The position numbers and the translations under genes were made by a program. A stretch of 64,000 nucleotides of DNA, from the NCBI RefSeq assembly GCF_003952665.1, contig NZ_CP017946.1, forward strand, positions 5,785,001-5,849,000. Direction: 5' to 3'. This document shows, piece by piece, positions 1 to 8,400 of the stretch. The DNA is from Bosea sp. Tri-49 (GTDB lineage: Bacteria > Pseudomonadota > Alphaproteobacteria > Rhizobiales > Beijerinckiaceae). The notes under the pieces are model-generated. The model saw nothing but the letters and a program-made list of their open reading frames with translations, had not been told where the DNA came from and ran no database searches. Positions within the stretch are counted from its first letter, which is position 1, and each line of letters begins with the position of its first letter.

Positions 1-335
1 ATCGCGATGGCGTGCTCGGCGGTGGTGATCGAGTTGCCGAAGGGCGTGTTCATCACGATCACGCCGCGGCTGGTCGCGGCGGGTATCTCGACATTGTCGA
101 CGCCGATGCCGGCGCGGCCGATCACCTTCAGCCTGGTCGCGGCTTCCAGCAGCTTGGCGGTGGCCTTGGTCGCCGAGCGGATGGCGAGGCCGTCATAGTC
201 GCCGATCACAGCGGCGAGCTTGTCCTTGTCCTTGCCGAGGTTCGGATCGAAGGTCACGTCGATGCCGCGATCCCGAAAGATCTGCACGGCGGCGGGGGAG
301 AGGGCGTCGGAGATCAGGACGCGGGGTTTGGTCAT
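1..335 (-). CDS. serA: D-3-phosphoglycerate dehydrogenase, N-terminal part (runs off window)
   Basis: The reverse strand encodes a protein beginning [14 protein letters not shown] with the catalytic-domain start of D-3-phosphoglycerate dehydrogenase, including [16 protein letters not shown] and the following [11 protein letters not shown] stretch that is characteristic of SerA. It oxidises 3-phosphoglycerate with NAD, the first committed step of serine synthesis. Only about 111 residues are inside the window; the NAD-binding and regulatory domains lie to the left. The gene lies downstream of serC on the same strand, so the two probably form a serine-biosynthesis unit, separated by a palindromic repeat. 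Confidence 0.93.
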   Translation of the reverse strand, partial: MTKPRVLISDALSPAAVQIFRDRGIDVTFDPNLGKDKDKLAAVIGDYDGLAIRSATKATAKLLEAATRLKVIGRAGIGVDNVEIPAATSRGVIVMNTPFGNSITTAEHAIA

Positions 336-390
336 CGGGATGGCTCCGGCTGCGCGCCGCAAGCGGTCGCGCGCGTGAATGGGGTCTGGC

Positions 391-488
391 GTCATGGCCG
401 GGCTTGACCCGGCCATCTCGGGACGCGAAGGCGCGGGAGGGCGCCTCTTTCGTAATGAGATGGTCGGCTCAAGGCCGACCATGACGGC
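391..488. repeat. Paired palindromic (REP/BIME-like) element between serC and serA
   Basis: Two related hairpins face each other. The first, at 394-416, has arms ATGGCCGGG and CCCGGCCAT around a short TTGA-type loop. The second, at 460-482, has arms ATGGTCGG and CCGACCAT around CTCAAGG. The outer ends GTCATGG and CCATGAC make the whole block an inverted pair. Such mosaic intergenic palindromes are common in Hyphomicrobiales. It could attenuate or protect the serC-serA transcript, but no T-run follows. Confidence 0.7.
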
Positions 489-492
489 CTGA

Positions 493-1668
493 TCAGGCCG
501 CCTTCTTCAGCCCCGCCTTCGCTTCCGCGAACGCATACGCGATCCACGGCAGCAGCGCCTTGAGGTCGCGCGACTGCACGGTCGCGCCGCACCAGATGCG
601 GAGGCCCGGAGGGGCGTCGCGGTAATGGCCGAGATCGTAGCCGGCGCCGGCCTTCTCGATGATCGAGACGACCTGCTTGGCAAAGGCCGCCTGCGCGTCG
701 GCCGGCAGCGCCGTCACTGCCGGGTCGGTGAACTTCAGGCAAACCGAGGTGTTCGAGCGCGTCTTCGGCTTCAACGCAAGGAAGTCGATCCAGTCGTTCT
801 CGCGCACGAACTTGGCGATGACGCGGGCATTGCCGTCGGCGCGCTTCACCAGCCCGTCGAGCCCACCGACCTTCTTGGCCCAGGCCAGCGCATCGAGATA
901 ATCCTCGACCGCGAGCATGGACGGGGTGTTGATCGTCTCGCCGGCGAAGATGCCTTCGGAGAGCTTGCCGCCCGAGGTCATGCGGAAGATTTTCGGCAGC
1001 GGCCAGGCCGGCTTGTAGGTCAGGAGCCGCTCGACCGCGCGGGGCGAGAGCACGATCATGCCGTGCGCGGCCTCGCCGCCGAGCACCTTCTGCCAGGAGA
1101 AGGTGACGACATCGAGCTTCGGCCAGTCGAGCTTCTGGGCGAAGGCGGCCGAGGTCGCGTCGCAGATCGTCAGGCCTTCGCGGTCATCGGCGATCCAGCT
1201 GGCGTCGACGACGCGCACGCCCGAGGTGGTGCCGTTCCAGGTGAAGACGACGTCGCGGTTCTTCGTGTCGACCTTCTTCAGGTTCGGCAGTTCGCCATAA
1301 GGGGCGGTGAAGGTGCGCACATCCGCCAGCTTGAGCTGCTTGGCGACATCGGTGACCCAGCCTTCGCCAAAGCTCTCCCAGGCGACCATGTCGACGCCGC
1401 GGGCGCCCAACATGCTCCACATCGCCATCTCGACGGCGCCGGTGTCGGAAGCGGGCACGATGCCGATGCGGTAATCGGCCGGGATCTGCAGGACCTCGCG
1501 GGTCAGGTCGATCGCGAGTTTGAGCTTGTCCTTGCCGATCTTGGCGCGGTGCGAGCGGCCGAGCGCTGCGTCACCAAGGGCCTTGAGGGTCCAGCCGGGG
1601 CGCTTGGCGCAGGGGCCGGACGAGAAATGCGGCACGCGCGGAAGCGCTGCCGGAACGGTATTCGCCAT
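493..1668 (-). CDS. serC: Phosphoserine aminotransferase
   Basis: Class V PLP-dependent aminotransferase of about 391 residues that converts 3-phosphohydroxypyruvate and glutamate to O-phosphoserine and 2-oxoglutarate. The sequence has the N-terminal [13 protein letters not shown] stretch of the alphaproteobacterial SerC branch and the Schiff-base lysine in [14 protein letters not shown] near residue 194. The ATG at 1668 is preferred over the in-frame ATG at 1680 because GGAG lies just upstream of it. serA follows on the same strand after the repeat at 391-488, giving two consecutive steps of serine synthesis. Confidence 0.95.
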   Translation of the reverse strand: MANTVPAALPRVPHFSSGPCAKRPGWTLKALGDAALGRSHRAKIGKDKLKLAIDLTREVLQIPADYRIGIVPASDTGAVEMAMWSMLGARGVDMVAWESFGEGWVTDVAKQLKLADVRTFTAPYGELPNLKKVDTKNRDVVFTWNGTTSGVRVVDASWIADDREGLTICDATSAAFAQKLDWPKLDVVTFSWQKVLGGEAAHGMIVLSPRAVERLLTYKPAWPLPKIFRMTSGGKLSEGIFAGETINTPSMLAVEDYLDALAWAKKVGGLDGLVKRADGNARVIAKFVRENDWIDFLALKPKTRSNTSVCLKFTDPAVTALPADAQAAFAKQVVSIIEKAGAGYDLGHYRDAPPGLRIWCGATVQSRDLKALLPWIAYAFAEAKAGLKKAA

Positions 1669-1908
1669 CGATGTCTCCATCCTTACAGATGGGCGCGCCG
1701 CGTTGGGGCGGCGTGTCCCGTCGATGGGCGTAGGATGGGGAGGCGGGGGGAGTCAAGGCGGATGAAGTTTGAAGCGAACAAGCATATGGCAGCACGCGGC
1801 ATAGACACCAACACATTGGTATTAGTCTCGCGCGCTATCCCTCTACTCGTTCAGCGTGTAGCGTTCCTCGACGCTCGCTGAAACAGTTCGGCGTCTTGGG
1901 GGGATAGC

Positions 1909-3375
1909 ATGGACGTCCGACACTCTGATATCGTCAATCTTGAAGAGAAAGCCAAAAAACTTTCCTATTCGCGGTATCTTCCAAAGATGAAGCTGCTGAA
2001 TGTGCGTAGCTTTGATAGTCAAACGATTACGTTCGATTTTCCTGTTACTGCAATAATCGGTACAAACGGAGGAGGTAAGAGTACGATTCTGGGCGCGACA
2101 GCTCTCGCTTACAAAGATGTGAAGCCGGGAGAATTTTTCCCTAAATCTAATATCGGCGACAATAGTATGGCAAACTGGCGGGTTGAGTACGAATTACTTG
2201 ATCGCACTGTCAATAAAGCATCGGTATTTCCACGTAATGCACGTTTCACGAAAGCTAAGTGGCGGCGCGATAAAGTTGCGGAACATGATGTTGTCGTCAT
2301 ACCGATTCAGCGCACAGTTCCCGCGAATGAGCAGACCAAATTTAAACATTTCATTGGCATCTCGGCGAACTCCGAAGTCATAAAGAAGCCTATTGACGAT
2401 GCCGTTATTGGGTACGTGAGCCGCATTTTGGGAAAGGATGCCAAAGGATACGAACGAGTCACTCTCAAGAGTGATAAGTCCAAAAGCATCCTCGTAGGTA
2501 TGCGTGGTGCCAACGACTACTCTCAGTTCCATTTCGGTGCTGGCGAAGCATCTATTATCGAAATGGTCTCCAAGATCGAGGGAGCAGACAGCAATTCCCT
2601 TATCCTAATCGAAGAGATTGAGAACGGCCTGCATCCGCTCGCTACCGAGAAGATGGTTGAGTATCTTATCGATGTCGCCAAGCGGAAGGGTGCCCAGGTC
2701 GTTTTCACGACCCACTCGGAATACGCTCTTACAGTTCTGCCGCCAAAGGCGATTTGGGCCTGTATCGAAGGGATCGCCTACCAAGGGAAACTGACCATCG
2801 AAAGCCTGCGGGCCCTTACCGGCAAAGTAGCAAAGGACGCTGCGGTTTTCGTTGAGGACGACTTCGCTAAGGATTTGGTTGAAGAAATGTTCCGGCAGTA
2901 TGCGCCTACCGTCTTTGAGCGGGTGCAAGTTCATAAAGCCGGTGGCTACCCGTATGTCGTGAACGTTTTGAACCATCACATCCAAAATCCGACAATTTCT
3001 TACTCGGCAGCCGCAATCATCGATGGCGATAATCCTCCACTAGAAGAGCCAAATGAAGCGGTCTTTGAATTGCCCAAAGGTGCTCCAGAAATAGTCGTGT
3101 TCGGCTATATTAGGCAAACGGCCGAGACAAACAGTGCGCTTATTAAGCAACGTTGCCAGTGCCCCGGAATATCGCAAACCGATTTGGTGAAAATCATCGA
3201 ATCAGTGGCTATTGATACCACGGACCATCACCTTTATTTTTCGAAATTGGGCGATTGCCTGGGTTTCATCTCAGAATTGATTGTTCGCCGCGGGCTGATT
3301 TCGATATACGTTGAACAAAACAGCACTTCATTGAAGTCGCTAGTAACAGCCGTTCGTGACCACATGAAGCTGTAG
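1909..3375 (+). CDS. OLD-like AAA ATPase with C-terminal TOPRIM-type domain
   Basis: A 488-residue protein. The N-terminal half is an ABC/SMC-like ATPase with Walker A GTNGGGKST (residues 51-59), a FGAGEAS signature near 209, Walker B LILIEEIENGLHP (from 231) and a switch histidine in FTTHSEY (about 269). The C-terminal half has a TOPRIM-like acidic pattern: VFVEDD near 313-318 and IIDGDN near 370-375. This order matches overcoming-lysogenization-defect (OLD) nucleases, several of which act in phage defence. A GGGGGGA ribosome-binding site precedes the ATG. The gene is clearly AT-richer than its neighbours and stands alone, with no helicase partner such as GajB, so a stand-alone class 1 OLD-type enzyme is the best guess. 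Function is inferred. Confidence 0.8.
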   Translation: MDVRHSDIVNLEEKAKKLSYSRYLPKMKLLNVRSFDSQTITFDFPVTAIIGTNGGGKSTILGATALAYKDVKPGEFFPKSNIGDNSMANWRVEYELLDRTVNKASVFPRNARFTKAKWRRDKVAEHDVVVIPIQRTVPANEQTKFKHFIGISANSEVIKKPIDDAVIGYVSRILGKDAKGYERVTLKSDKSKSILVGMRGANDYSQFHFGAGEASIIEMVSKIEGADSNSLILIEEIENGLHPLATEKMVEYLIDVAKRKGAQVVFTTHSEYALTVLPPKAIWACIEGIAYQGKLTIESLRALTGKVAKDAAVFVEDDFAKDLVEEMFRQYAPTVFERVQVHKAGGYPYVVNVLNHHIQNPTISYSAAAIIDGDNPPLEEPNEAVFELPKGAPEIVVFGYIRQTAETNSALIKQRCQCPGISQTDLVKIIESVAIDTTDHHLYFSKLGDCLGFISELIVRRGLISIYVEQNSTSLKSLVTAVRDHMKL

Positions 3376-3424
3376 CAATCACAAGGCCGGTTGGGAGGGG
3401 GCGAGGAGAGGTGTTCTGACCGTA

Positions 3425-3445
3425 CCCTCTCCTTACAGGAGAGGG
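3425..3445. repeat. CTCTCCT-N3-AGGAGAG palindrome, copy 1
   Basis: CCCTCTCCTTACAGGAGAGG forms a hairpin with a 3-4 base loop. The same core recurs at 3981, 4856, 4974 and 5372, always in intergenic or gene-terminal DNA, usually flanked by GGTGAGG or CCTCACC. This copy lies about 50 bp past the end of the OLD-like gene and could stop its transcription. Confidence 0.75.
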
Positions 3446-3980
3446 GTTCTGTCGAGGTTCCTGCACTCCACGGTGATAGACCGCAACTTTATCCCCGCTC
3501 TCCCAACCTCCCGTATACTGGCCTGCATCCCATCCCCGAGGGGCGGCCATCCGGAGGCATGTCGTTTGGCGGGGTGGGTGCGGCGCCTGCGGGCGAGGGT
3601 TGCGCCTCGCTCCCGGGAGGCTTCGGGAACCGACCTGGGGGTACTACGGCCCCTGCGCGAGGAGCTCGCTAGCTGGACGGCCCGCCGATGACCAACCGCC
3701 CGGCCGCCGACGCGACGACCCGATGAGGGACACTGGCGAAGGCGGCGGGCGGGATCGGTGGACGATCCGAAAGAAGCGCGGCCCGGAGCTTTAAAATCGC
3801 CGATGGCGGAGCGCCACGGGGCGTGCGGAGGGTGGCTCAATCCCTTCGCGCCGCTTCCTGGCTCAATGGAAGCGGATACCAAACGCGCGTCGCGGCGCTC
3901 CGCTGCCCCTCGATTGCGATAACGCCCGCGGGAGGAGCCTGCGGGCGGGGACGACGCTTGGGCGCGGGACGCGCGGGGAA

Positions 3981-4003
3981 CCCCTCTCCTGGAAGGAGAG
4001 GGG
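3981..4003. repeat. CTCTCCT-N3-AGGAGAG palindrome, copy 2
   Basis: CCCCTCTCCTGGAAGGAGAG followed by GGGCAGGGGTGAGG. It has the same core as the other four copies, with loop GGA in place of TAC, and it shares the AACCCCTCTCC left flank with copy 3. Confidence 0.75.
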
Positions 4004-4075
4004 CAGGGGTGAGGGACCGCCGCTGATCATTTGAGTGCAACGGAACCGTTGCGCCTTCTGCGGGTAGGGCAGGCC

Positions 4076-4120
4076 CTCATCCGGCGCTCCGCGCCACCTT
4101 CTCCCAGCCGGGAGAAGGTT
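4076..4120. repeat. CTCATCCGGCGC / CTTCTCCC palindromic repeat
   Basis: The block contains CTCATCCGGCGCTCCGCGCC followed by CTTCTCCCAGCCGGGAGAAG, two adjacent hairpins of a type widely scattered between Hyphomicrobiales genes. It ends about 45 bases before the start codon of the small gene at 4168. It differs in sequence from the CTCTCCT palindromes around it. Recognition rests on pattern and recall, not on a search. Confidence 0.55.
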
Positions 4121-4167
4121 GGGCCGAGGTTCTCGCGCCCTTGCCGGAAACCAACTGGAGGACATCC

Positions 4168-4515
4168 ATGCCCCGCAATCCCGACCATCGCGGCGCGACG
4201 AAAGAGGAGTTCGAGCGCTTCCAGCGCGAGCGGCCGATCATGCTGCGCCAGTTCGCGACATTGCTGCAGTGCTGGCGCTTTTGCGGCCGCAAGGATTGCC
4301 GGCGGGCCAAGGCCTGCACCGGGCCGGATGGCGCGCAATGCTCAGGCGACTTCATGCAGGGTCTCTCCGACGAGATGCGCGCGACCTTCCGCGAGGCGAT
4401 CCGCCTGCGCCTCACCGGCGTCGATGGCAGGGAGGCCTGGGAGCAAGCGGAGCGGCGGATCGCGCAGCACAAGGCGCAGCTAGACGCGATTCCCGGGATG
4501 CGGGGCGAGAGATAG
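4168..4515 (+). CDS. Small conserved cysteine-containing hypothetical protein
   Basis: A 115-residue soluble protein. The ATG at 4168 is chosen because CTGGAGGA lies 8-10 bases upstream; an in-frame ATG at 4141 has no such site. The middle holds four cysteines spaced C-x4-C-x3-C-x5-C (LLQCWRFCGRKDCRR then ACTG and QCSGDF), suggesting a small metal-binding or structural cluster. The rest is charged and helical. I recognise it as the kind of hypothetical protein conserved in Rhizobiales but cannot name a function. It has the same strand and a 64-bp gap to the next small gene. Confidence 0.65.
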   Translation: MPRNPDHRGATKEEFERFQRERPIMLRQFATLLQCWRFCGRKDCRRAKACTGPDGAQCSGDFMQGLSDEMRATFREAIRLRLTGVDGREAWEQAERRIAQHKAQLDAIPGMRGER

Positions 4516-4579
4516 GCGGCGCGACGCGGGCAGGCTGCTATAAGCTCGCCCTCAATCGCGATTCACGGAAAACCCTGCC

Positions 4580-4840
4580 ATGGCCAAGAAGACCCCGGAA
4601 CAGCTCGCCAAGGAATTCGAGGGCCGCAAGGCCAAGGGCCTCGCCAAGGGCGGCGCGGCCTTCTGGCCGAACGTTTTGTCGAATGCCGTGCTGAAGCTCG
4701 TCGCCGCCGGCGAGGTGCTCAGCGTCGAGGCGCTGATCGGCCGCATCGAGCAGGATTCCGCCGCGCTGGACATCCAGGTCAAGGCCGGCGCGGACGAGGC
4801 GATCGCGCGGCTGAAGCAGGCGGTGGCGAAGGCGAGCTGA
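4580..4840 (+). CDS. Small conserved hypothetical protein
   Basis: An 86-residue protein starting MAKKTPEQLAKEFEGRKAKG, lysine- and alanine-rich and predicted helical, without signal peptide or membrane segment. The middle has a hydrophobic helix pattern (AFWPNVLSNAVLKLVAAGEVLSVEALIGRIEQ). GC content and codon use match the host rather than the OLD-like insert upstream. A CTCTCCT palindrome begins 16 bases after the stop codon. No domain is recognised. Confidence 0.6.
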   Translation: MAKKTPEQLAKEFEGRKAKGLAKGGAAFWPNVLSNAVLKLVAAGEVLSVEALIGRIEQDSAALDIQVKAGADEAIARLKQAVAKAS

Positions 4841-4855
4841 GTAGGGCGCGGGGAA

Positions 4856-4878
4856 CCCCTCTCCTGGAAGGAGAGGGG
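4856..4878. repeat. CTCTCCT-N3-AGGAGAG palindrome, copy 3
   Basis: CCCCTCTCCTGGAAGGAGAG directly follows the small gene at 4580-4840 and continues into GGGCTGGGGTGAGGTG. Its position just past a stop codon suits a terminator-like role, although no T-run follows. Confidence 0.75.
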
Positions 4879-4956
4879 CTGGGGTGAGGTGTTCGGGAGG
4901 GAGATCGTTGGCTGGGGCGGAGCCGCTGTCTGGCCTCGCGGAGCTGGTTTAACCTC

Positions 4957-5334
4957 CTACGCCTCACCCAAACGCTCTCCTTCCAGGAGAGGGCTTTCTG
5001 TTGCGCAGGCCCTCTCGATGCGCGCAATGACGGCATCGAGATCGTTCAGCACCTCGTCATTGCGGAAGCGGATGAGCATGAAGCCATGACGCTCGATCTC
5101 TTCCGTACGAGTCGCGTCGTAGTCGCGATCCCAATCATGCTGGCGGCCATCGAGCTCGATGATAAGCCTGCGCTCGAAGCTGAGGAAGTCGACGGTGTAG
5201 CCGAGTACAACAACCTGACGCCTGAACTTCACGCCCGCTAGTTTTCGGCCGCGCAGGAGCGTCCAGAGGATGTCTTCCGGCTTGGTCGATCGTTGACGGA
5301 GTTTTCTGGCGAAGTGGTCGCGCTCGCTGACCAT
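4957..5334 (-). CDS. DUF559 (Vsr/very-short-patch-repair-like fold) protein
   Basis: A 125-residue DUF559 protein with the family order: LRQRSTKPEDILWTLLRGRKLAG, KFRRQVVVLGYTVDFLSFERRLIIELDGRQHD, and ERHGFMLIRFRNDEVL. The acidic/histidine residues in VDF, IELDG and QHD are those of a restriction-endonuclease-like fold; cellular role is unknown. The ATG at 5334 is chosen; an in-frame extension to 5412 only translates the repeat at 5372-5394. The last dozen codons (ending SPLLEGERLGEA) and the stop are supplied by repeat copy 4, so the gene is bounded by palindromes on both sides. This resembles insertion as a repeat-flanked cassette. Confidence 0.8.
   Translation of the reverse strand: MVSERDHFARKLRQRSTKPEDILWTLLRGRKLAGVKFRRQVVVLGYTVDFLSFERRLIIELDGRQHDWDRDYDATRTEEIERHGFMLIRFRNDEVLNDLDAVIARIERACATESPLLEGERLGEA
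4974..4993. repeat. CTCTCCT-N3-AGGAGAG palindrome, copy 4 (inside DUF559 3' end)
   Basis: GCTCTCCTTCCAGGAGAGGG lies within the last codons of the DUF559 gene, preceded by CCTCACCC as in copy 5. Its orientation is opposite to copies 2 and 3 judged by the GGTGAGG/CCTCACC flank. Confidence 0.75.
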
Positions 5335-5371
5335 TGCGGCTTCTCCGGAGAGGGCGCACACCTCACCCCTG

Positions 5372-5394
5372 CCCCTCTCCTTACAGGAGAGGGG
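5372..5394. repeat. CTCTCCT-N3-AGGAGAG palindrome, copy 5
   Basis: CCTCACCCCTGCC is followed by CCCTCTCCTTACAGGAGAGG between putA and the DUF559 gene. The loop and arms are identical to copy 1. It sits 15 bases beyond the putA stop codon and upstream of DUF559. Confidence 0.78.
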
Positions 5395-5408
5395 TTCTAG
5401 CGTCGCGC

Positions 5409-8400
5409 TCACTCCCCCATCGCGATCAGGCTCGCATTGCCGCCCGCCGCCGCGGTGTTGATCGTCACCATCTGCTCGGTGGCGAAGCGGGGCAGGTAGT
5501 TCGGGCCGCCGGCCTTGGGGCCGGTGCCCGACAATCCGTGGCCGCCGAAGGGCTGCACGCCGACGACCGCGCCGATCATGTTGCGGTTGACATAGATGTT
5601 GCCGGTCGAGAGCCGGTCGACGACCAGCTCGACCGTGGCCTCGATGCGCGAATGCAGGCCGAAGGTCAGGCCGTAGCCGGTCGCCTCGATCTCGGCGAGC
5701 ACCTTGTCGAGCTGGCCCGCCTTCCAGCGCACGACATGCAGAATTGGGCCGAAATGCTCGGCGGAAAGGTCGGCGACCTTGTCGAGCCGGATGATGTGCG
5801 GGGCGACGAAGGTGCCGGGCAGAGCCGGGGTCTTGCCGGCATAGGTCACGCGGCCGGCGGCGCGCATCGCGGCGATGTGGCTGTCAAGGCGTTCCTTGGC
5901 GGCCTGGTCTATCACCGGGCCGACATGGGTCTCGATCGCGCGCGGGTCGCCGAGGGTGAGCTCGCTGGCGGCGCCCTCGATCATCTCGACCATCTTGTCG
6001 GCGACGTCCTCCTGGACGACCAGCAGGCGCAGCGCCGAGCAGCGCTGGCCGGCCGAGCGGAAGGCGGAGAGCACGACGTCGTCGGCGACCTGCTCGGCCA
6101 GCGCGGTCGCGTCGACGATCATGGCGTTGAGGCCGCCGGTCTCGGCGATCAGCGGGACGATCGGGCCGTCCTTGGCGGCGAGCGCGCGGTTGATGGCGCG
6201 GGCGGTCGCGGTCGAGCCGGTGAAGGCGACGCCGGCGACGTCCCTGTGCGCGACCAGCGCCGCGCCGAGCTTGCCGTCGCCGGGGGCGAAGTGCAGCGCG
6301 GTCTTGGGGATGCCGGCCTCGTGGAGGAGGCGCACCGCGAGCGCGGCGATCAGCGGGGTCTGCGGTGCCGGCTTGGCGACGACGCTGTTGCCGGCGACCA
6401 AAGCGGCGGCGACCTGGCCGACGAAGATCGCGAGCGGGAAGTTCCAGGGCGCGATGCAGACGAACGGACCGCGGCCGCGCAGGATCAGGCGGTTCTCCTC
6501 GCCGGTCGGGCCGGGAAGCGCGGTCGGCACGGCGAACTTGGCTTCGGCCTCGGCGGCGTAATAGCGCAGGAAGTCGACGGCCTCGCGCAGTTCGGCGATG
6601 GCGTCGTCCAGGGTCTTGCCGGCCTCGGACTGGAGCAGCGCAAGGATCGGCCCGCGGCGCGCTTCCATCAGGTCGGCGGCCTGGCGCAGCGACGCGGCGC
6701 GGTTGCGGGCGGGCGTCGCGTTCCAGGCGTGGAAGCCGGCCTTGGCGGCGGCCATCGCCTTCTCGGCGCTGGCTGCGTCGCCCTCGGTGACGCGGCCGAC
6801 CGGCTTGCCGTCGATCGGCGAGAGCACGTCGCGGGCGATGCCGGAGCCGGGCTTGCCGTCGATCAGCGGCACGGCGTCCGGCACGGGCTTGGCCGCGGCG
6901 GCGCGGATCTCAGCAAGCAGGGTGGCGAGGCTTTCCGCATCGCCGAGCTCCACGCCGGCGGAATTGCGGCGGCTCGGTCCGAAGAGCTCGGCCGGCAGCG
7001 GGATGCGGCGATGGCGCGCGGCGCTGGGCGAGCCGATCAGGTCGGCCGGCGGCACTAATAGCTGGGCGACCGGCACGTCGGGATCGCCGGAGACCGAGAC
7101 GAAGGAGGAGTTGGCGCCGTTCTCGAGCAGGCGGCGGACGAGATAGGCGAGCAGGTCCTGATGGCCGCCGACCGGCGCATAGGTGCGGCAGGCGAAGCCG
7201 GAATCCTCCTGCAGCAGGCGCTCATAGAGCGCCTCGCCCATGCCGTGCAGGCGCTGGAACTCGAAGTTCTCGGCGTTGCCGGCCATCTCGGCGACGGCGG
7301 CGACTGTCAGCGCATTATGGGTGGCGAACTGGGGAATGATGCGCGGGCGCAGGGCCAGGAGCTGCCTGGCGCAGGCCTCGTAGTTCAGGTCGGTCATCGC
7401 CTTGCGGGTGAAGACTGGATAATCGGGCAGGCCGCGCTCCTGGGCGCGCTTCAATTCGGTGTCCCAATAGGCGCCCTTGACCAGACGGACCATCAGGCGG
7501 CGGTCATAGGTCTCTGCCAGCGCGGCGATGTGGTCGATCACCGCGGCGGCACGCTTCTGATAGGCCTGGATGGCGAGGCCGAAACCATCCCAGCCGGCGA
7601 GCGAAGCGTCGGCCATCACCGCGGCAATGACGTCGAGCGAGAGCTCGAGCCGGTCGGCCTCCTCGGCATCGACGGTGAAGTTCAGGTCGTAGGCCTTAGC
7701 CTGGCGGGCGAGCTCGATCACCTTCGGGGTGAGCTCGGCCAGCACGCGCTCGCGATTGGTCGCCTCGTAGCGCGGATGCAGCGCCGAGAGCTTGACCGAG
7801 ATGCCGGGCCGGTTCGGTAGCTTGTCGTTGCCGGCGGAGCGGCCGATGGCGTCGATGGCGTCGGCGTAGGAGGCGTAATAGCGGTCGGCGTCTCCTTGCG
7901 TGCGGGCACCCTCGCCGAGCATGTCGAAGGAATAGCGGTAGAGCTTGCCGGAGCCGGAACGGGCGCGCTTCAGCGCCTCCTCGATCGTCTGGCCGAGGAC
8001 GAAATGGTTGCCCATGACGCGCATCGCCTGGCGCGTCGCGGTGCGCACCGCGGGCACGCCGAGGCGCTTGGAGAGGCTGCCGATGATGCTGGTCGGGGTC
8101 TCGCCGGGCTGGATGATGCGGGCGGTGATGCCGAGCGCCCAGGACGAGGCCGAGATCAGGAAGGCATCGGACTTGGATTCGTGATGGGCGAAGTCGCCCT
8201 GGCCGAGCTTGTCCTCGATCAGCCGATCGGCCGTGGCGGCGTCGGGTACCCGCAGCAGCGCCTCGGCCAGCACCATCAGTGCGAGGCCTTCCTTGGTCGA
8301 AAGCGAGTACTCGCGCAGCAATTCCTCGATGCCGCCGAGGCCGACCTTGCGGGTGCGGATCGCCTCGATCAGCGAGGTAGCGCGCGCGTCGATTCGGGCC

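Larger units (their letters stand above)
3376..4167. other. Gene-free repeat-rich segment
   Basis: No convincing gene is visible in this stretch of nearly 800 bases. It contains two copies of a CTCTCCT/AGGAGAG palindrome (3425-3445 and 3981-4003), a perfect 7-bp hairpin CGCCCGC...GCGGGCG at 3923-3947, and a CTCATCCGGCGCTCCGCGCC-type repeat with CTTCTCCC...GGGAGAAG at about 4076-4120. The very GC-rich part from roughly 3560 to 3960 has short open frames on all strands but none with family resemblance or a good ribosome-binding site. It looks like accreted intergenic repeats, possibly including a structured RNA. Confidence 0.6.

Noticed and set aside
625..1881. 418-residue open frame on the + strand opposite serC
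   Set aside because: Its sequence is the typical Arg/Gly/Asp-rich product of reading a high-GC gene antisense, and serC on the other strand is complete with catalytic motifs.
3473..3882. Short Arg/Pro-rich open frames between the OLD-like gene and 4168
   Set aside because: All overlap GC-rich palindromic DNA, differ in frame and strand, and lack recognisable domains.
5335..5412. N-terminal extension of the DUF559 protein
   Set aside because: The extra residues translate the CTCTCCT palindrome; the family motif begins after the ATG at 5334.
5334..7058. 574-residue open frame on the + strand opposite putA
   Set aside because: Low-complexity antisense frame across conserved putA codons; no family pattern and no ribosome-binding site.
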